From assembly GCA_946615875.1 (NCBI GenBank), contig CAMOIK010000053.1:1-12061 (forward strand): a DNA stretch of 12,061 nucleotides. The letters are read 5' to 3'. The position numbers and the translations under genes are program-made. Source of the stretch: an uncultured Verrucomicrobiota bacterium (GTDB taxonomy: Bacteria; Verrucomicrobiota; Kiritimatiellia; RFP12; UBA1067). This document shows, piece after piece, positions 1 to 7,491 of this stretch (within the stretch, counting starts at the first letter, position 1; every line of letters begins with the position of its first letter). The notes beneath the pieces were generated by a model that saw nothing but the letters and a program-made list of their open reading frames with translations, made no database searches and was not told where the DNA came from.

Positions 1-168
1 CATGGGGCGCACGGCGGCGGCGACCGCGAGATAATGGCGGAGTTCCACCGTCTGGTGACCACCGCTTCCCCGGAGCGTTTCTCCGCGATCCTCGACGCCG
101 CCCTGGAGTCGCACAGCCTGGCTTTCGCCGCAGAGGCGGATAGACTCCGCGCCGCGAAACGCCGCTAA
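1..168 (+). CDS. Gfo/Idh/MocA-family oxidoreductase, C-terminal end (partial)
   Basis: An open frame enters from the left edge and stops at TAA 166-168, giving 55 residues; the start lies outside the window. The readable tail contains HGGGD near its beginning and SLAFAAEADR near its end. These match the closing part of Gfo/Idh/MocA-type NAD(P)-dependent sugar or inositol dehydrogenases, where an H-G-G-G-D turn is followed by a helix and a final 'ESH..AFAAE..R' helix. The nucleotide-binding Rossmann domain that would settle the family is not in the window, so the substrate cannot be named. A plausible terminator starts 18 bases after the stop, which suggests this gene ends its transcription unit. 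Confidence 0.7.
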   Translation, partial: HGAHGGGDREIMAEFHRLVTTASPERFSAILDAALESHSLAFAAEADRLRAAKRR

Positions 169-186
169 CAGACCGCATGGCGAGGC

Positions 187-212
187 AGATGCGGAAAAAC
201 TGCGTCTCTTTT
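187..212 (+). terminator. Possible intrinsic terminator after the oxidoreductase gene
   Basis: Bases 187-194 (AGATGCGG) can pair with 200-207 (CTGCGTCT) in RNA as an 8-bp stem with two G-U pairs and an AAAAA loop. The stem is followed by C and then four T (209-212). It lies shortly after the stop at 168 and before the promoter at 376. The T tract is short and the stem has wobbles, so strength is uncertain. Confidence 0.45.
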
Positions 213-248
213 GCGCAAATCCACTCCTACTTGGCGCGTGGCGACTTG

Positions 249-273
249 ATATGGATCGCCCCGTGCTCCATAT
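249..273. repeat. Inverted repeat ATATGGA / TCCATAT in the intergenic region
   Basis: Perfect 7-bp arms at 249-255 and 267-273 are separated by 11 bases. A related stretch follows directly (ATATGG then GATCGC at 272-284), so the block also has a partial direct repeat. No T tract follows, so it does not look like a terminator. It sits about 100 bases upstream of the -35 of the rubrerythrin promoter and could be a regulator site, but nothing else supports that. Confidence 0.3.
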
Positions 274-364
274 ATGGCCGATCGCGGCCCGATAGCGGAA
301 CCGCAATGGCGGAATGCACGTCATTGCACTTGTCGAACGGAAAACAAACGCGCCGCGCATTGGG

Positions 365-375
365 CCCCCCCCCCC
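365..375. repeat. Homopolymer tract of 11 C directly upstream of a -35 box
   Basis: Eleven consecutive C bases (365-375) follow GGG (362-364) and touch the TTGACC hexamer. Such a run is rare even in GC-rich DNA and is prone to slippage. A length change would not alter -35/-10 spacing, but it would shift any upstream activator site relative to the promoter. Read error in a homopolymer is also possible. Confidence 0.8.
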
Positions 376-404
376 TTGACCGGCGTAGGCAAATATGGTA
401 TCAT
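376..404 (+). promoter_or_regulatory. Sigma-70-type promoter of the rubrerythrin gene
   Basis: The -35 is TTGACC (376-381), then a 17-base spacer, then the -10 TATCAT (399-404). The -10 is preceded by TGG, making an extended -10 (TGnTATCAT). The bases before it (CAAATATGG) resemble the element found before ilvB and thrS in this window. The predicted start of transcription near 411 gives a leader of about 68 bases. Confidence 0.75.
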
Positions 405-411
405 TAGGGGG

Positions 412-435
412 CTTGCGCGACCTAAAGGACGCAAG
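412..435 (+). promoter_or_regulatory. 5'-UTR stem-loop of the rubrerythrin transcript
   Basis: CTTGCG (412-417) pairs perfectly with CGCAAG (430-435); an inner CC/GG pair (421-422 with 427-428) closes a TAAA loop. The hairpin would lie at the very 5' end of the transcript and leaves the ribosome site (464-471) free. A role in mRNA stability is one possibility. Confidence 0.4.
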
Positions 436-463
436 TGAACCAAGACTAAGAAAAAAGCATAAA

Positions 464-471
464 TAAGGAGG
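464..471 (+). promoter_or_regulatory. Strong Shine-Dalgarno site for the rubrerythrin gene
   Basis: TAAGGAGG lies seven bases before ATG 479 and is a near-complete match to the 16S rRNA 3' end. It fixes the start codon and, with the good promoter, suggests high expression. Confidence 0.85.
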
Positions 472-478
472 AAACAAC

Positions 479-1027
479 ATGAGCAAGTGGGTTTGTCCAG
501 TGTGCGGCTACGTTTACGAGGGCGAGAATCCGCCCGAGGCGTGCCCGCAGTGCGGAGTCGCCGGCACGCGCTTCACGAAACAGGCGGCGGAAGACGGTCT
601 GGTGTTCGCGTGCGAGCATCACGTCGGAGACGGCAAGGTGGCGGACGCCGAAGTGATGGCGGGGCTGCGCGCGAACTTCGCCGGCGAATGCACGGAAGTG
701 GGCATGTATCTCGCGATGGGCCGCGTGGCGGCTCGCGAAGGCTATCCTGAAATCGCCGAATACTGGCGCCGCGCGGCGCTGGAGGAGGCGGAGCACGCGG
801 CCAAGTTCGCCGAGCTTCTCGGCGAGGTCGTGTTCGACTCGACCAAGAAGAACCTCGAAGTCCGCGTGGAAGCGGAGTGCGGCGCCACGCAGGGCAAGCT
901 CGACCTCGCCAAGAGGGCGAAAGAGCTCGGCTACGACGCCATCCACGACACCGTCCACGAGATGGCGAAGGACGAGGCGCGCCACGGCAAGGCGTTCCAG
1001 GGGCTGCTGAAGCGCTACTTCAAGTAG
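479..1027 (+). CDS. Rubrerythrin with N-terminal rubredoxin domain (reverse rubrerythrin type)
   Basis: The 182-residue product is a cytoplasmic non-haem di-iron peroxidase that reduces hydrogen peroxide in anaerobes. A rubredoxin-like Fe(Cys)4 knuckle comes first (C6-P-V-C9 and C22-P-Q-C25). It is followed by a ferritin-like four-helix domain at about 55-182 with di-iron ligand motifs: GECTE (E70, E73), EEAEH (E102-H106), E133 and DEARH (E166, H169). Classical rubrerythrin has the rubredoxin domain at the C terminus; this inverted order matches the clostridial 'reverse rubrerythrin'. The start is fixed by TAAGGAGG seven bases upstream. It is the first gene after a good promoter and is 37 bases from the MATE gene, so co-transcription is likely. 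Electron donors (rubredoxin reductase) are not in the window. Family assignment is firm; the exact peroxidase role is inferred from the family. Confidence 0.93.
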   Translation: MSKWVCPVCGYVYEGENPPEACPQCGVAGTRFTKQAAEDGLVFACEHHVGDGKVADAEVMAGLRANFAGECTEVGMYLAMGRVAAREGYPEIAEYWRRAALEEAEHAAKFAELLGEVVFDSTKKNLEVRVEAECGATQGKLDLAKRAKELGYDAIHDTVHEMAKDEARHGKAFQGLLKRYFK

Positions 1028-1064
1028 CAGGCTGCCGACGGCCTGAAAGACTGCCGACAGGGCC

Positions 1065-2429
1065 ATGAGGGACGCTTCCTCAACGCCGCAGGGCCGTCGG
1101 GCCGTCGCGCCATCGACGCGGGAGATCGTTCGCCTGGTGTGGCCGCTGGCGCTCGGCATGCTCAACAATGCCGTGCTCCAGTTCGTGGACCGCGCGTTTC
1201 TCGCGATGGAGTCGATGGCCAGCATCGAGGCGGTCCTTCCCGCCTCGATGCTTTCTCTCATCGTCGTCGGATTCTTCCAGTCGGTCGTGGCGTATTCCGG
1301 GACGTTCGTGGCGCAGTGCCACGGCGCGGGCGACGCGCGCGGCGCGGCGCTGTCGTATCGCGCGGGGACTCTCATAGCGCTGGCGTCCGGCGCGCTGGCG
1401 GTGGCCGTGGTGCCCGTCGGGCTGAGGATAATGCCGCTCGTCTCGGAGAATCCCGACGTGCTTTCCCGCGCCCGGACCTACTACACGCTGGTATCGTGCG
1501 GCGCGGTGGCGGTGTGCGGGCAGATCGCGGCGTCGTCGTATTTCACCGGCCGCGGGCTGACGCGACTCGTCTTCTGGGTGAATCTCGGCGGCAATCTCCT
1601 CAACATAGCGCTCGATCCACTGCTGATATTCACGTGCGGACTGGGCATGGCCGGCGCGGCCTACGCGACGGTGCTGGCGATGTTCGCGCAGTGGGCGGCG
1701 CTGGCGCTGATGGCCGCGCGCGAAGGCGGCGGCGTGGCGCGGCGTGTGCGCGCGGCGAGCGGGGAGATGCGCGCTCTCGTGCTGAGGATGCTGCGTTTCG
1801 GGGTGCCCAGCGGCGCGTATTCGGTGCTTAACGTCCTTTCTTTCACGGTGTTCGTGTTCGTGACCGGGCGGGTGGGCGACATGGAGTTCGCGGTCTCGAA
1901 CGCCTGCTTCTCGGTGAACTGGCTGCTGATCGCGCCGATGGAGGGTTTCGCGATCGGCGCCTCCACGCTGGTGGCGCAGGCGCAGGGGCGCGGCGACGGC
2001 GAAGGCGCCAGGATGGCGCTGCGCCGCACGCTGGCGCTGGCGCTGGCGGTCGTGGCGCTGCTTTCGGCGGGCGCGGTCGTCTTCCACCGTCCGATACTTT
2101 CTCTTTTCGCGCCATCGGGCGCGGCGAGCGAAGACTTCCACTCGCTGGGCTTCACGCTCGTCCTCCTCATGGCTGCGTGGCAGATGTTCGACGCTGCGGA
2201 CGTGGTGATTTCCGGCGCGCTGAAGGGGGCCGGCGACACGCGCTTCGTGATGTGGTGGATGGTGGCCGCGGCGTTCGGCTTCTGGCTGCCGCTAGTCTGG
2301 GCGGTCAAGATGCTCCACAACACCATGCCGGCGCTGTGGGGCACGATGGTCGCCTACGTGGTCGTGATATGCGCGGGCGAGATCGTCCGCTGGCGGCGCG
2401 GCAGATGGCGGGAGATAAAGATAATGTAG
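1065..2429 (+). CDS. MATE-family efflux transporter
   Basis: The 454-residue, strongly hydrophobic inner-membrane protein has the expected length and about 12 membrane segments for the MATE family, which exports drugs or metabolites in exchange for Na+ or H+. The two-fold repeat of the family is visible. FVAQCHGAGDARGA around residue 81 corresponds to LVAQAQGRGDGEGA around residue 302, each containing the characteristic Q..G..D turn after a helix. Near the end GALKGAGDTRFVMW is also a typical MATE stretch. The chosen ATG gives a short hydrophilic lead (about 20 residues) before the first helix; its ribosome site is weak (ACAGGG). It lies 37 bases after the rubrerythrin gene and 73 before the macroglobulin gene. 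The substrate cannot be told from sequence. A lipid or polysaccharide flippase of the wider MOP superfamily is a less likely alternative. Confidence 0.9.
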   Translation: MRDASSTPQGRRAVAPSTREIVRLVWPLALGMLNNAVLQFVDRAFLAMESMASIEAVLPASMLSLIVVGFFQSVVAYSGTFVAQCHGAGDARGAALSYRAGTLIALASGALAVAVVPVGLRIMPLVSENPDVLSRARTYYTLVSCGAVAVCGQIAASSYFTGRGLTRLVFWVNLGGNLLNIALDPLLIFTCGLGMAGAAYATVLAMFAQWAALALMAAREGGGVARRVRAASGEMRALVLRMLRFGVPSGAYSVLNVLSFTVFVFVTGRVGDMEFAVSNACFSVNWLLIAPMEGFAIGASTLVAQAQGRGDGEGARMALRRTLALALAVVALLSAGAVVFHRPILSLFAPSGAASEDFHSLGFTLVLLMAAWQMFDAADVVISGALKGAGDTRFVMWWMVAAAFGFWLPLVWAVKMLHNTMPALWGTMVAYVVVICAGEIVRWRRGRWREIKIM

Positions 2430-2502
2430 GGCGCGCAAGCGCGGAGCGGCTCACGGCGCCGCGCGCGGCCCGCGGATTTCAAAGGAAAAGGAAACGAGAT
2501 CA
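2430..2502 (+). other. GC-rich structured spacer between the MATE and macroglobulin genes
   Basis: The 73-base spacer holds several G/C palindromes, including the perfect 12-base GCCGCGCGCGGC at 2458-2469 and a GCGC..GCGC hairpin at about 2431-2442. No convincing T tract follows, so a terminator is doubtful. An A/G-rich stretch (2481-2495) just before ATG 2503 provides AAGG and GAG as possible ribosome contacts. Confidence 0.4.
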
Positions 2503-5500
2503 ATGACAACCTACGGCAAAATCGTCACGCTCGTGGCGGCGGCGGCTCTCGGCTGCGCCGCATACAGCCACTGGAAGCTCGTGAAGTGCGAGCATCGCAT
2601 CGCGAGCATCCTCGCGCAGGACCCCGCGACCAGCGACGAGGAGGTAAAGAAGGAGATCGCGGCGGCGGCCGCGGCGGCTGCGGGCGCGCCGTCCGCCGAG
2701 TCGCCCGCCGCCGGGCCGGCGGCGCCGCAGACGCTGGCCGTCGAGAAAGTGTCGTATGACGGCGACGACGAGATAAAGCTGGTGCTCTCGCAGCGTCCCG
2801 ACATGGACGTGGTGCGCGAATACGTCACCGTGGAGCCGCTGTCAAGCGGAGTGGTCTCGTTCCGCTACACCACGCCGTGGGGCGACCACCCTGCGACGGG
2901 CAACCACGTGCCCACGCTCACGATCGGCGGCGACTTCGCATACCGCACCAACGTGACGCTGCGCGTGCGCAAGGGCTTCCCCGCGCACGGCGCGACCTGC
3001 GCCGCCCTCGCCGAGGACTTCACCTACGCCTTCACCCGCAAGGACGCCGAGCCGTGCGTGGATTTCGCCGACGCCGGCCGCTATCTGCCGCCGCTCGGCG
3101 CCAGGGCGATCGCCGTGCGCAGCGTGAACGTGCCCGAGGTGGAAGTGGCCGTGCGCAATCTGCCTGCGGAGAACGCCGTATTCGCTCTCGCCCTCGAAGA
3201 GGGCGAGTATTCGCGCATCGACAAGTCGTGGGCGAGGAGCGACGCCGTGCGCGACGAGTTCTTCCGCGATCTCGCCGGCGAGCCGGTCGTGCGGACCTGC
3301 CGCACCACGAACGAGCTGAACAGGCCGGAGACCGTTGCCGTCCCCGTCGGCCTGGGCGAAGACGGCGGGAACGGACTCTACCTCGTCCGCGCAAGCATCG
3401 CCGGGAAAGAGCGCGACGACGATTCGTGGTGGAGCAAAGGCGCCAACCAGTATCGCTTCCGCCTGGTGTGCGTCAGCGATCTCGGGCTGAGCGTCCGCCG
3501 CATCGCCGACGGCTCCATGCTGGCGTGGATCAATTCGTTCGCGACCGGCCGCCCCGTGGAAGGCGCAGAGGTGCTCGTCTATTCCCCGGCCAACGTGCTG
3601 GTGGCCAAAGGACGCACCGACGCCGACGGCCTGTGCCGCCCAGACCGCATCGCCGACGGCGAGCCGTTCGCCGTGGTGGCCCGCGCCGCCGACGGTTCCG
3701 ACTCCACGTTCATCGCCCTGCGAGACTCAATGAAGGTGGACGAGACACGACCGGACGGCGCCAGGCCGGACTACCTCAAGCCGGACGGGCTTGCGGCGTT
3801 CCTCTGGACGGAGCGCGGCATCTACCGCCACGGCGAACCGATGCTGCTCCACGCGCTCGTGCGCAACGGCGCCTCCGAGGCGATGCCGCCGATGCCGGTG
3901 GAAGTGCGCCTCTCCAATCCCTCCGGCAGACTGCACGCGCGCAAGACGTTCATGACCGACTCGCGCGGATCGTTCGCCACCGACGCCTTCTCCGTCGGCG
4001 ATGACCAGCCGAGCGGCGCATGGACGCTTTCGCTGTGGACGCCCGGCGAGAACGGCGTGCAGATCGGCGAGCGCGCTGTCAAGGTCGAGGAGTTCGCGCC
4101 GCCGCAGATCCGCGTCCGCGCCGAGGCGCAGCCCATGCCGCCGCAGGATTTCGAGTTCGCCGTCGGCGCCGAGCATCTCTACGGCGGCGCGGCGAAGGGG
4201 CTGGCGTGCGAGGGCGCGGTGGTGTTCGAGGACGTCGATTTCGCGCCGTCCGCCTGGAAGGGCTACCGCTTCGGCAACGAAGACCGCGCGATCCGTCCGA
4301 GCTTCCGCCGTCTCGGCAAGGCGAAGCTGGACGGCGCGGGGCGTCACGTCTTCAAGGCGCCGCTCTGGGAATCGTCGGGCCTGCCCAGGGCGGCCGTCCG
4401 CGCCACTGGGCAGGGAACGGTGTTCGAGGACGGCGGCAGGCCGGCCTGCGCGCGCAAGTCCGTCGTGTGCCACTACTATCCGTTCTACATAGGCGCCACG
4501 CTCTCGCCGTGGATGGCGAGGCCCGCCATCGGCTACCCGCAGGTCGATGTGGCCTGCGTGCTGCCGGACGGCCGCCGCGTCAAGGACCCGCGCAGGCTCG
4601 CGGCGAAGATCGAGCGGGTCGATACCGTCTATGCCTACCGCAAGCGCGGCGGCGGCGACGGCGGCGACGGCTGGGCCGCGTGGGACTGCGAGAGGGTGCG
4701 GACCACCGTCGCGGACGGCATCGATCTCGCCACCGACCCGGACGGCGACACCGTCCTCACGCTCCCGGTGCGCGACTGCGGCGACTACGTGCTGACGATC
4801 AACGACCGCGAGAGCGACGCCTCCTTCGCGATGGCATTCTACCTTTCCGACGGCGGCGACGAGGGCATACGCGCACCGCTTTCGCAGCCTGCCGCCGTGA
4901 CGGTGGCGCCCGACAAGGCGTTCTACCGCGTCGGCGAGACTCCACGCCTCATGGTCAAGTCGCCGTTCACGGGCGTCGCGCTCGTCACGCTCGTGCGCGA
5001 CCGGCTGGTCTGGCGCGATGTCGTCGCCCTCACCAACGCCACTGCGGAGCTGACTCTGCCCGCGACCGCTACATCGTGGGCGCCGAGCGCGGATGTCGAG
5101 ATTTCGGTCGTCCAGGCCGTGACGCCCGGCGACGGGCGCTTCGCCGTGCGCGCGCACGGCCAGGCGACGATCGCGGTGAGGCCGGCGGAGCGCGAGCTGC
5201 CCGTGAAGGTTGATGCGGTCGTCAGCCAGGAAGGGGACTCCGGCGCGAAGGTCAAGGTGGCGGTCTCGCTCGGCGCGGACGTCGATGGCGACGTTCGCGC
5301 GGTGGTGACACTGGTGGACGAGGGCATCAACCTGCTCACCGGCGAGAAGACGCCCGATCCTGTGGGTTTCTTCGCGCAGCCGCGCTCGGCGGCGCATCCG
5401 CTCTACGATCTCTACCATCGGCTGCTGCCGGTAGTCGATGCCGCGAAGCTCAAGGCCGGCGGCGTCAAGACCGGCGGCGGCTTCGGCGCGGAAATGCTGT

Positions 5501-7425
5501 CCCGCGTCAGCCCCGTGCCGACGCGGCGCTTCAAGCCGCTGGCCATGTGGCGCACCGATGTGCCGTTGCGCTTTGCGGACGGCGAAGTCCGCGGAGAGGC
5601 GGAGTTCGCGCTGCCGGAGTTCGCGGGCGAGATACGCGTGACCGCGCTCGTTTATGGCGCGACGTCGGCAGGCGCCGCCGCCGTCACGCGCAAAGTCTCG
5701 CCGAAGATAGTGGCGCAGCCTGACGCGCCGCGCTTCGCCGCGCCCGGCGACGAGTTCGCCGTGACGCTGCCCATATCGAACCGCTCCGGCGCCGACGGCG
5801 AGGCGCAGGTCGCCTACTCCCTGGAGGTCGCTGGTCCGCTGGAGATGCTGGAAGAACGCGGCGACGGCGCGATTTTGCTCGCCAAGGACGAGCTGGCCGT
5901 CCTGAACCTGCGCGTGAAGGCCACGGGGACGGGCGAGGGTGTGTTGAAGTTCCGCGTGAGCGGGCTCGGCGAGACGCACTCCAGCACCATCCTCCTGCCA
6001 GTCCGCCCAGCCGCCGCTTGGCGCGAGACCGCCGGAGTCGATGAACTCGCACCGGGCGCGACGAAGACATATGGCGCGGCGGACGCGTCGTCCCGCCGTT
6101 CCTTCGCCGTGGGCGGTTCGCGCCTGGCGGAGCTGGGCGCCGCGCTGGAATGGCTGGCCGACTATCCGCACGGCTGCCTGGAGCAGACGGCTTCGCGCAT
6201 CTTCCCGCTCGTCACGGCAGGCGGCATCCTGGCGGAATGCAGGCCGGGCCTGGAGACGCGGGCGTTCGTAGAGGCGGGTGTCAGGCGCGTCGAATCCATG
6301 GTCCGCGCCAACGACTTCGTGATGTGGCCCGACTGCGGCAGCGCCCCGTGGGACCGCGAGGTCTCGCTTTACGCCGCGCACTTCCTCGTCGAGGCCGAGC
6401 GCTGCGGCTTCGCGCTGAATCCAGCCGCCAGGCCCAGGGTGATGAAGTTCCTGTCGCGCTGGGCGATGTCCACCAACGACGTGGTCTCGGCCTACGCCTG
6501 CCACACGCTCGCGCTCGCCGGACGGCCGGAGAAGGACAGGATGCTCCGCCTCTACGACAGGCGCGGCGACATCGGCGCGCTTTCGCGCTCGCGACTCGCC
6601 AGGGCGTTCACGGCAATCGACGACCGCGCCAGGGCGCGCGAACTGCTCGCCCTTTCCTCCGCCCCGCAGTCGGTCAAGGAGGCGGCGTTCTCGCTGCTGG
6701 CCATGCTCGAACTCGACCCGGAGGACGCGCGCATACCGCCGCTCGTCGTCTATCTCGCCGAGAAGCGCGACGCCGCCACGTTCTCGTGGGGGACCACGGA
6801 GTCGAACGCGCACGCGCTGCTCGCGCTCGGCGAATACTACCGCCACCGCGGCTGGAAGGGCGGCGAGCCGGCGGTGGCCAGGCACGACAACGCCGACGGC
6901 TCCGTCACGTTCGCGAACACTGGCGACTCCGTCGCGTTCGTGTCGTGGCGCAGGCTAGACGCGCCGCCGCCGGAAAGCGTCCGCCCGGAGGAGTCGGTCA
7001 TCGCCATTTCGCGCCGCCTGCTCGATGCCGACGGCAATCCCGTCGATGCAGGCGCTTTGGAGCGCGGCGACCTGGTGCAGGTGGAAATCGCATTGCGCTC
7101 GGCCGAGCGCCGCATCTACTCGGATCTAGTGGTGGAAGACCTGCTGCCCGCGGCCTTCGAGCCGGTGCGCGGCGATCTCCAGGAGGGAGGGCGGCTGCCC
7201 GAGTGGGTGCTGCGCACCGATGCGCGCGACGACAGGGTGCTCGTCTATTCGCGGCGCTTCACGCTGGAGAAGGGCGAGACGGCGGTGTTCCGCCACTGCG
7301 TCCGGGTGGTCACGCCGGGAGAGTTCGTCCTTCCCGCGGCGGCGGTCGAGGCCATGTACGCCCCGGAGGTGCGCGCGTCCACTGCGGCCGGAAGAATCGC
7401 CGTCCGCGACGGCGAACGCCCGTGA
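2503..7425 (+). CDS. Bacterial alpha-2-macroglobulin with intact thioester motif
   Basis: The 1640-residue protein is close in length to E. coli YfhM (about 1650). It belongs to the bacterial alpha-2-macroglobulins, periplasmic protease traps that bind attacking proteases covalently. The N terminus (about 5-20) is a short positive then hydrophobic segment ending ALGC18. This is an imperfect lipobox, so either a lipoprotein or a membrane-anchored form. An Ala-rich linker (A53-A60 and beyond) follows. From about 429 an MG2-type domain shows 'WTERGIYRHGEPMLLHALVRNG'. From about 806 a bait-region/MG domain shows 'FYRVGETPRLMVKSPFTG'. The thioester domain begins near 1205 with YPHGCLEQT, giving C1225-L-E-Q1228, the thioester-forming pair. 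It ends near 1450 and is followed by a C-terminal MG domain with 'DLVVEDLLPAAFEPV'. The usual partner gene for a type 1c penicillin-binding protein is absent on both sides. No frameshift is seen. Confidence 0.93.
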   Translation: MTTYGKIVTLVAAAALGCAAYSHWKLVKCEHRIASILAQDPATSDEEVKKEIAAAAAAAAGAPSAESPAAGPAAPQTLAVEKVSYDGDDEIKLVLSQRPDMDVVREYVTVEPLSSGVVSFRYTTPWGDHPATGNHVPTLTIGGDFAYRTNVTLRVRKGFPAHGATCAALAEDFTYAFTRKDAEPCVDFADAGRYLPPLGARAIAVRSVNVPEVEVAVRNLPAENAVFALALEEGEYSRIDKSWARSDAVRDEFFRDLAGEPVVRTCRTTNELNRPETVAVPVGLGEDGGNGLYLVRASIAGKERDDDSWWSKGANQYRFRLVCVSDLGLSVRRIADGSMLAWINSFATGRPVEGAEVLVYSPANVLVAKGRTDADGLCRPDRIADGEPFAVVARAADGSDSTFIALRDSMKVDETRPDGARPDYLKPDGLAAFLWTERGIYRHGEPMLLHALVRNGASEAMPPMPVEVRLSNPSGRLHARKTFMTDSRGSFATDAFSVGDDQPSGAWTLSLWTPGENGVQIGERAVKVEEFAPPQIRVRAEAQPMPPQDFEFAVGAEHLYGGAAKGLACEGAVVFEDVDFAPSAWKGYRFGNEDRAIRPSFRRLGKAKLDGAGRHVFKAPLWESSGLPRAAVRATGQGTVFEDGGRPACARKSVVCHYYPFYIGATLSPWMARPAIGYPQVDVACVLPDGRRVKDPRRLAAKIERVDTVYAYRKRGGGDGGDGWAAWDCERVRTTVADGIDLATDPDGDTVLTLPVRDCGDYVLTINDRESDASFAMAFYLSDGGDEGIRAPLSQPAAVTVAPDKAFYRVGETPRLMVKSPFTGVALVTLVRDRLVWRDVVALTNATAELTLPATATSWAPSADVEISVVQAVTPGDGRFAVRAHGQATIAVRPAERELPVKVDAVVSQEGDSGAKVKVAVSLGADVDGDVRAVVTLVDEGINLLTGEKTPDPVGFFAQPRSAAHPLYDLYHRLLPVVDAAKLKAGGVKTGGGFGAEMLSRVSPVPTRRFKPLAMWRTDVPLRFADGEVRGEAEFALPEFAGEIRVTALVYGATSAGAAAVTRKVSPKIVAQPDAPRFAAPGDEFAVTLPISNRSGADGEAQVAYSLEVAGPLEMLEERGDGAILLAKDELAVLNLRVKATGTGEGVLKFRVSGLGETHSSTILLPVRPAAAWRETAGVDELAPGATKTYGAADASSRRSFAVGGSRLAELGAALEWLADYPHGCLEQTASRIFPLVTAGGILAECRPGLETRAFVEAGVRRVESMVRANDFVMWPDCGSAPWDREVSLYAAHFLVEAERCGFALNPAARPRVMKFLSRWAMSTNDVVSAYACHTLALAGRPEKDRMLRLYDRRGDIGALSRSRLARAFTAIDDRARARELLALSSAPQSVKEAAFSLLAMLELDPEDARIPPLVVYLAEKRDAATFSWGTTESNAHALLALGEYYRHRGWKGGEPAVARHDNADGSVTFANTGDSVAFVSWRRLDAPPPESVRPEESVIAISRRLLDADGNPVDAGALERGDLVQVEIALRSAERRIYSDLVVEDLLPAAFEPVRGDLQEGGRLPEWVLRTDARDDRVLVYSRRFTLEKGETAVFRHCVRVVTPGEFVLPAAAVEAMYAPEVRASTAAGRIAVRDGERP

Positions 7426-7464
7426 CCGGCACCGCAGACGCGCAAAACGCTCGCCGCAAACGCC

Positions 7465-7482
7465 GCAAAATATGGTATAATA
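7465..7482 (+). promoter_or_regulatory. Extended -10 promoter of ilvB, 10 bases before its start codon
   Basis: GCAAAATATGGTATAATA contains a perfect extended -10 (TGGTATAAT, TATAAT at 7476-7481). At 16-18 bases upstream the sequence is GCCGC-like and not a -35 match. The same 18 bases, with one difference, precede thrS. The predicted transcription start is about 7487-7489, only 3-5 bases before the first ATG at 7492. Confidence 0.75.
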
Positions 7483-7491
7483 TGTCGAACT

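Noticed and set aside
177..407. A 76-codon frame in the first intergenic region
   Set aside because: It runs through a likely terminator, the C11 tract and the promoter, has no ribosome site, and its product has no recognisable feature.
446..1375. A 309-codon minus-strand frame across rubrerythrin and the MATE start
   Set aside because: It is a shadow of two well-supported + strand genes and shows no domain resemblance.
3727..6885. A 1052-codon open frame on the minus strand inside the macroglobulin gene
   Set aside because: Its product is Arg/Ala/His-rich with no domain resemblance. Strong GC bias at third codon positions removes stops from the opposite strand; the + strand frame has clear homology across the same stretch.
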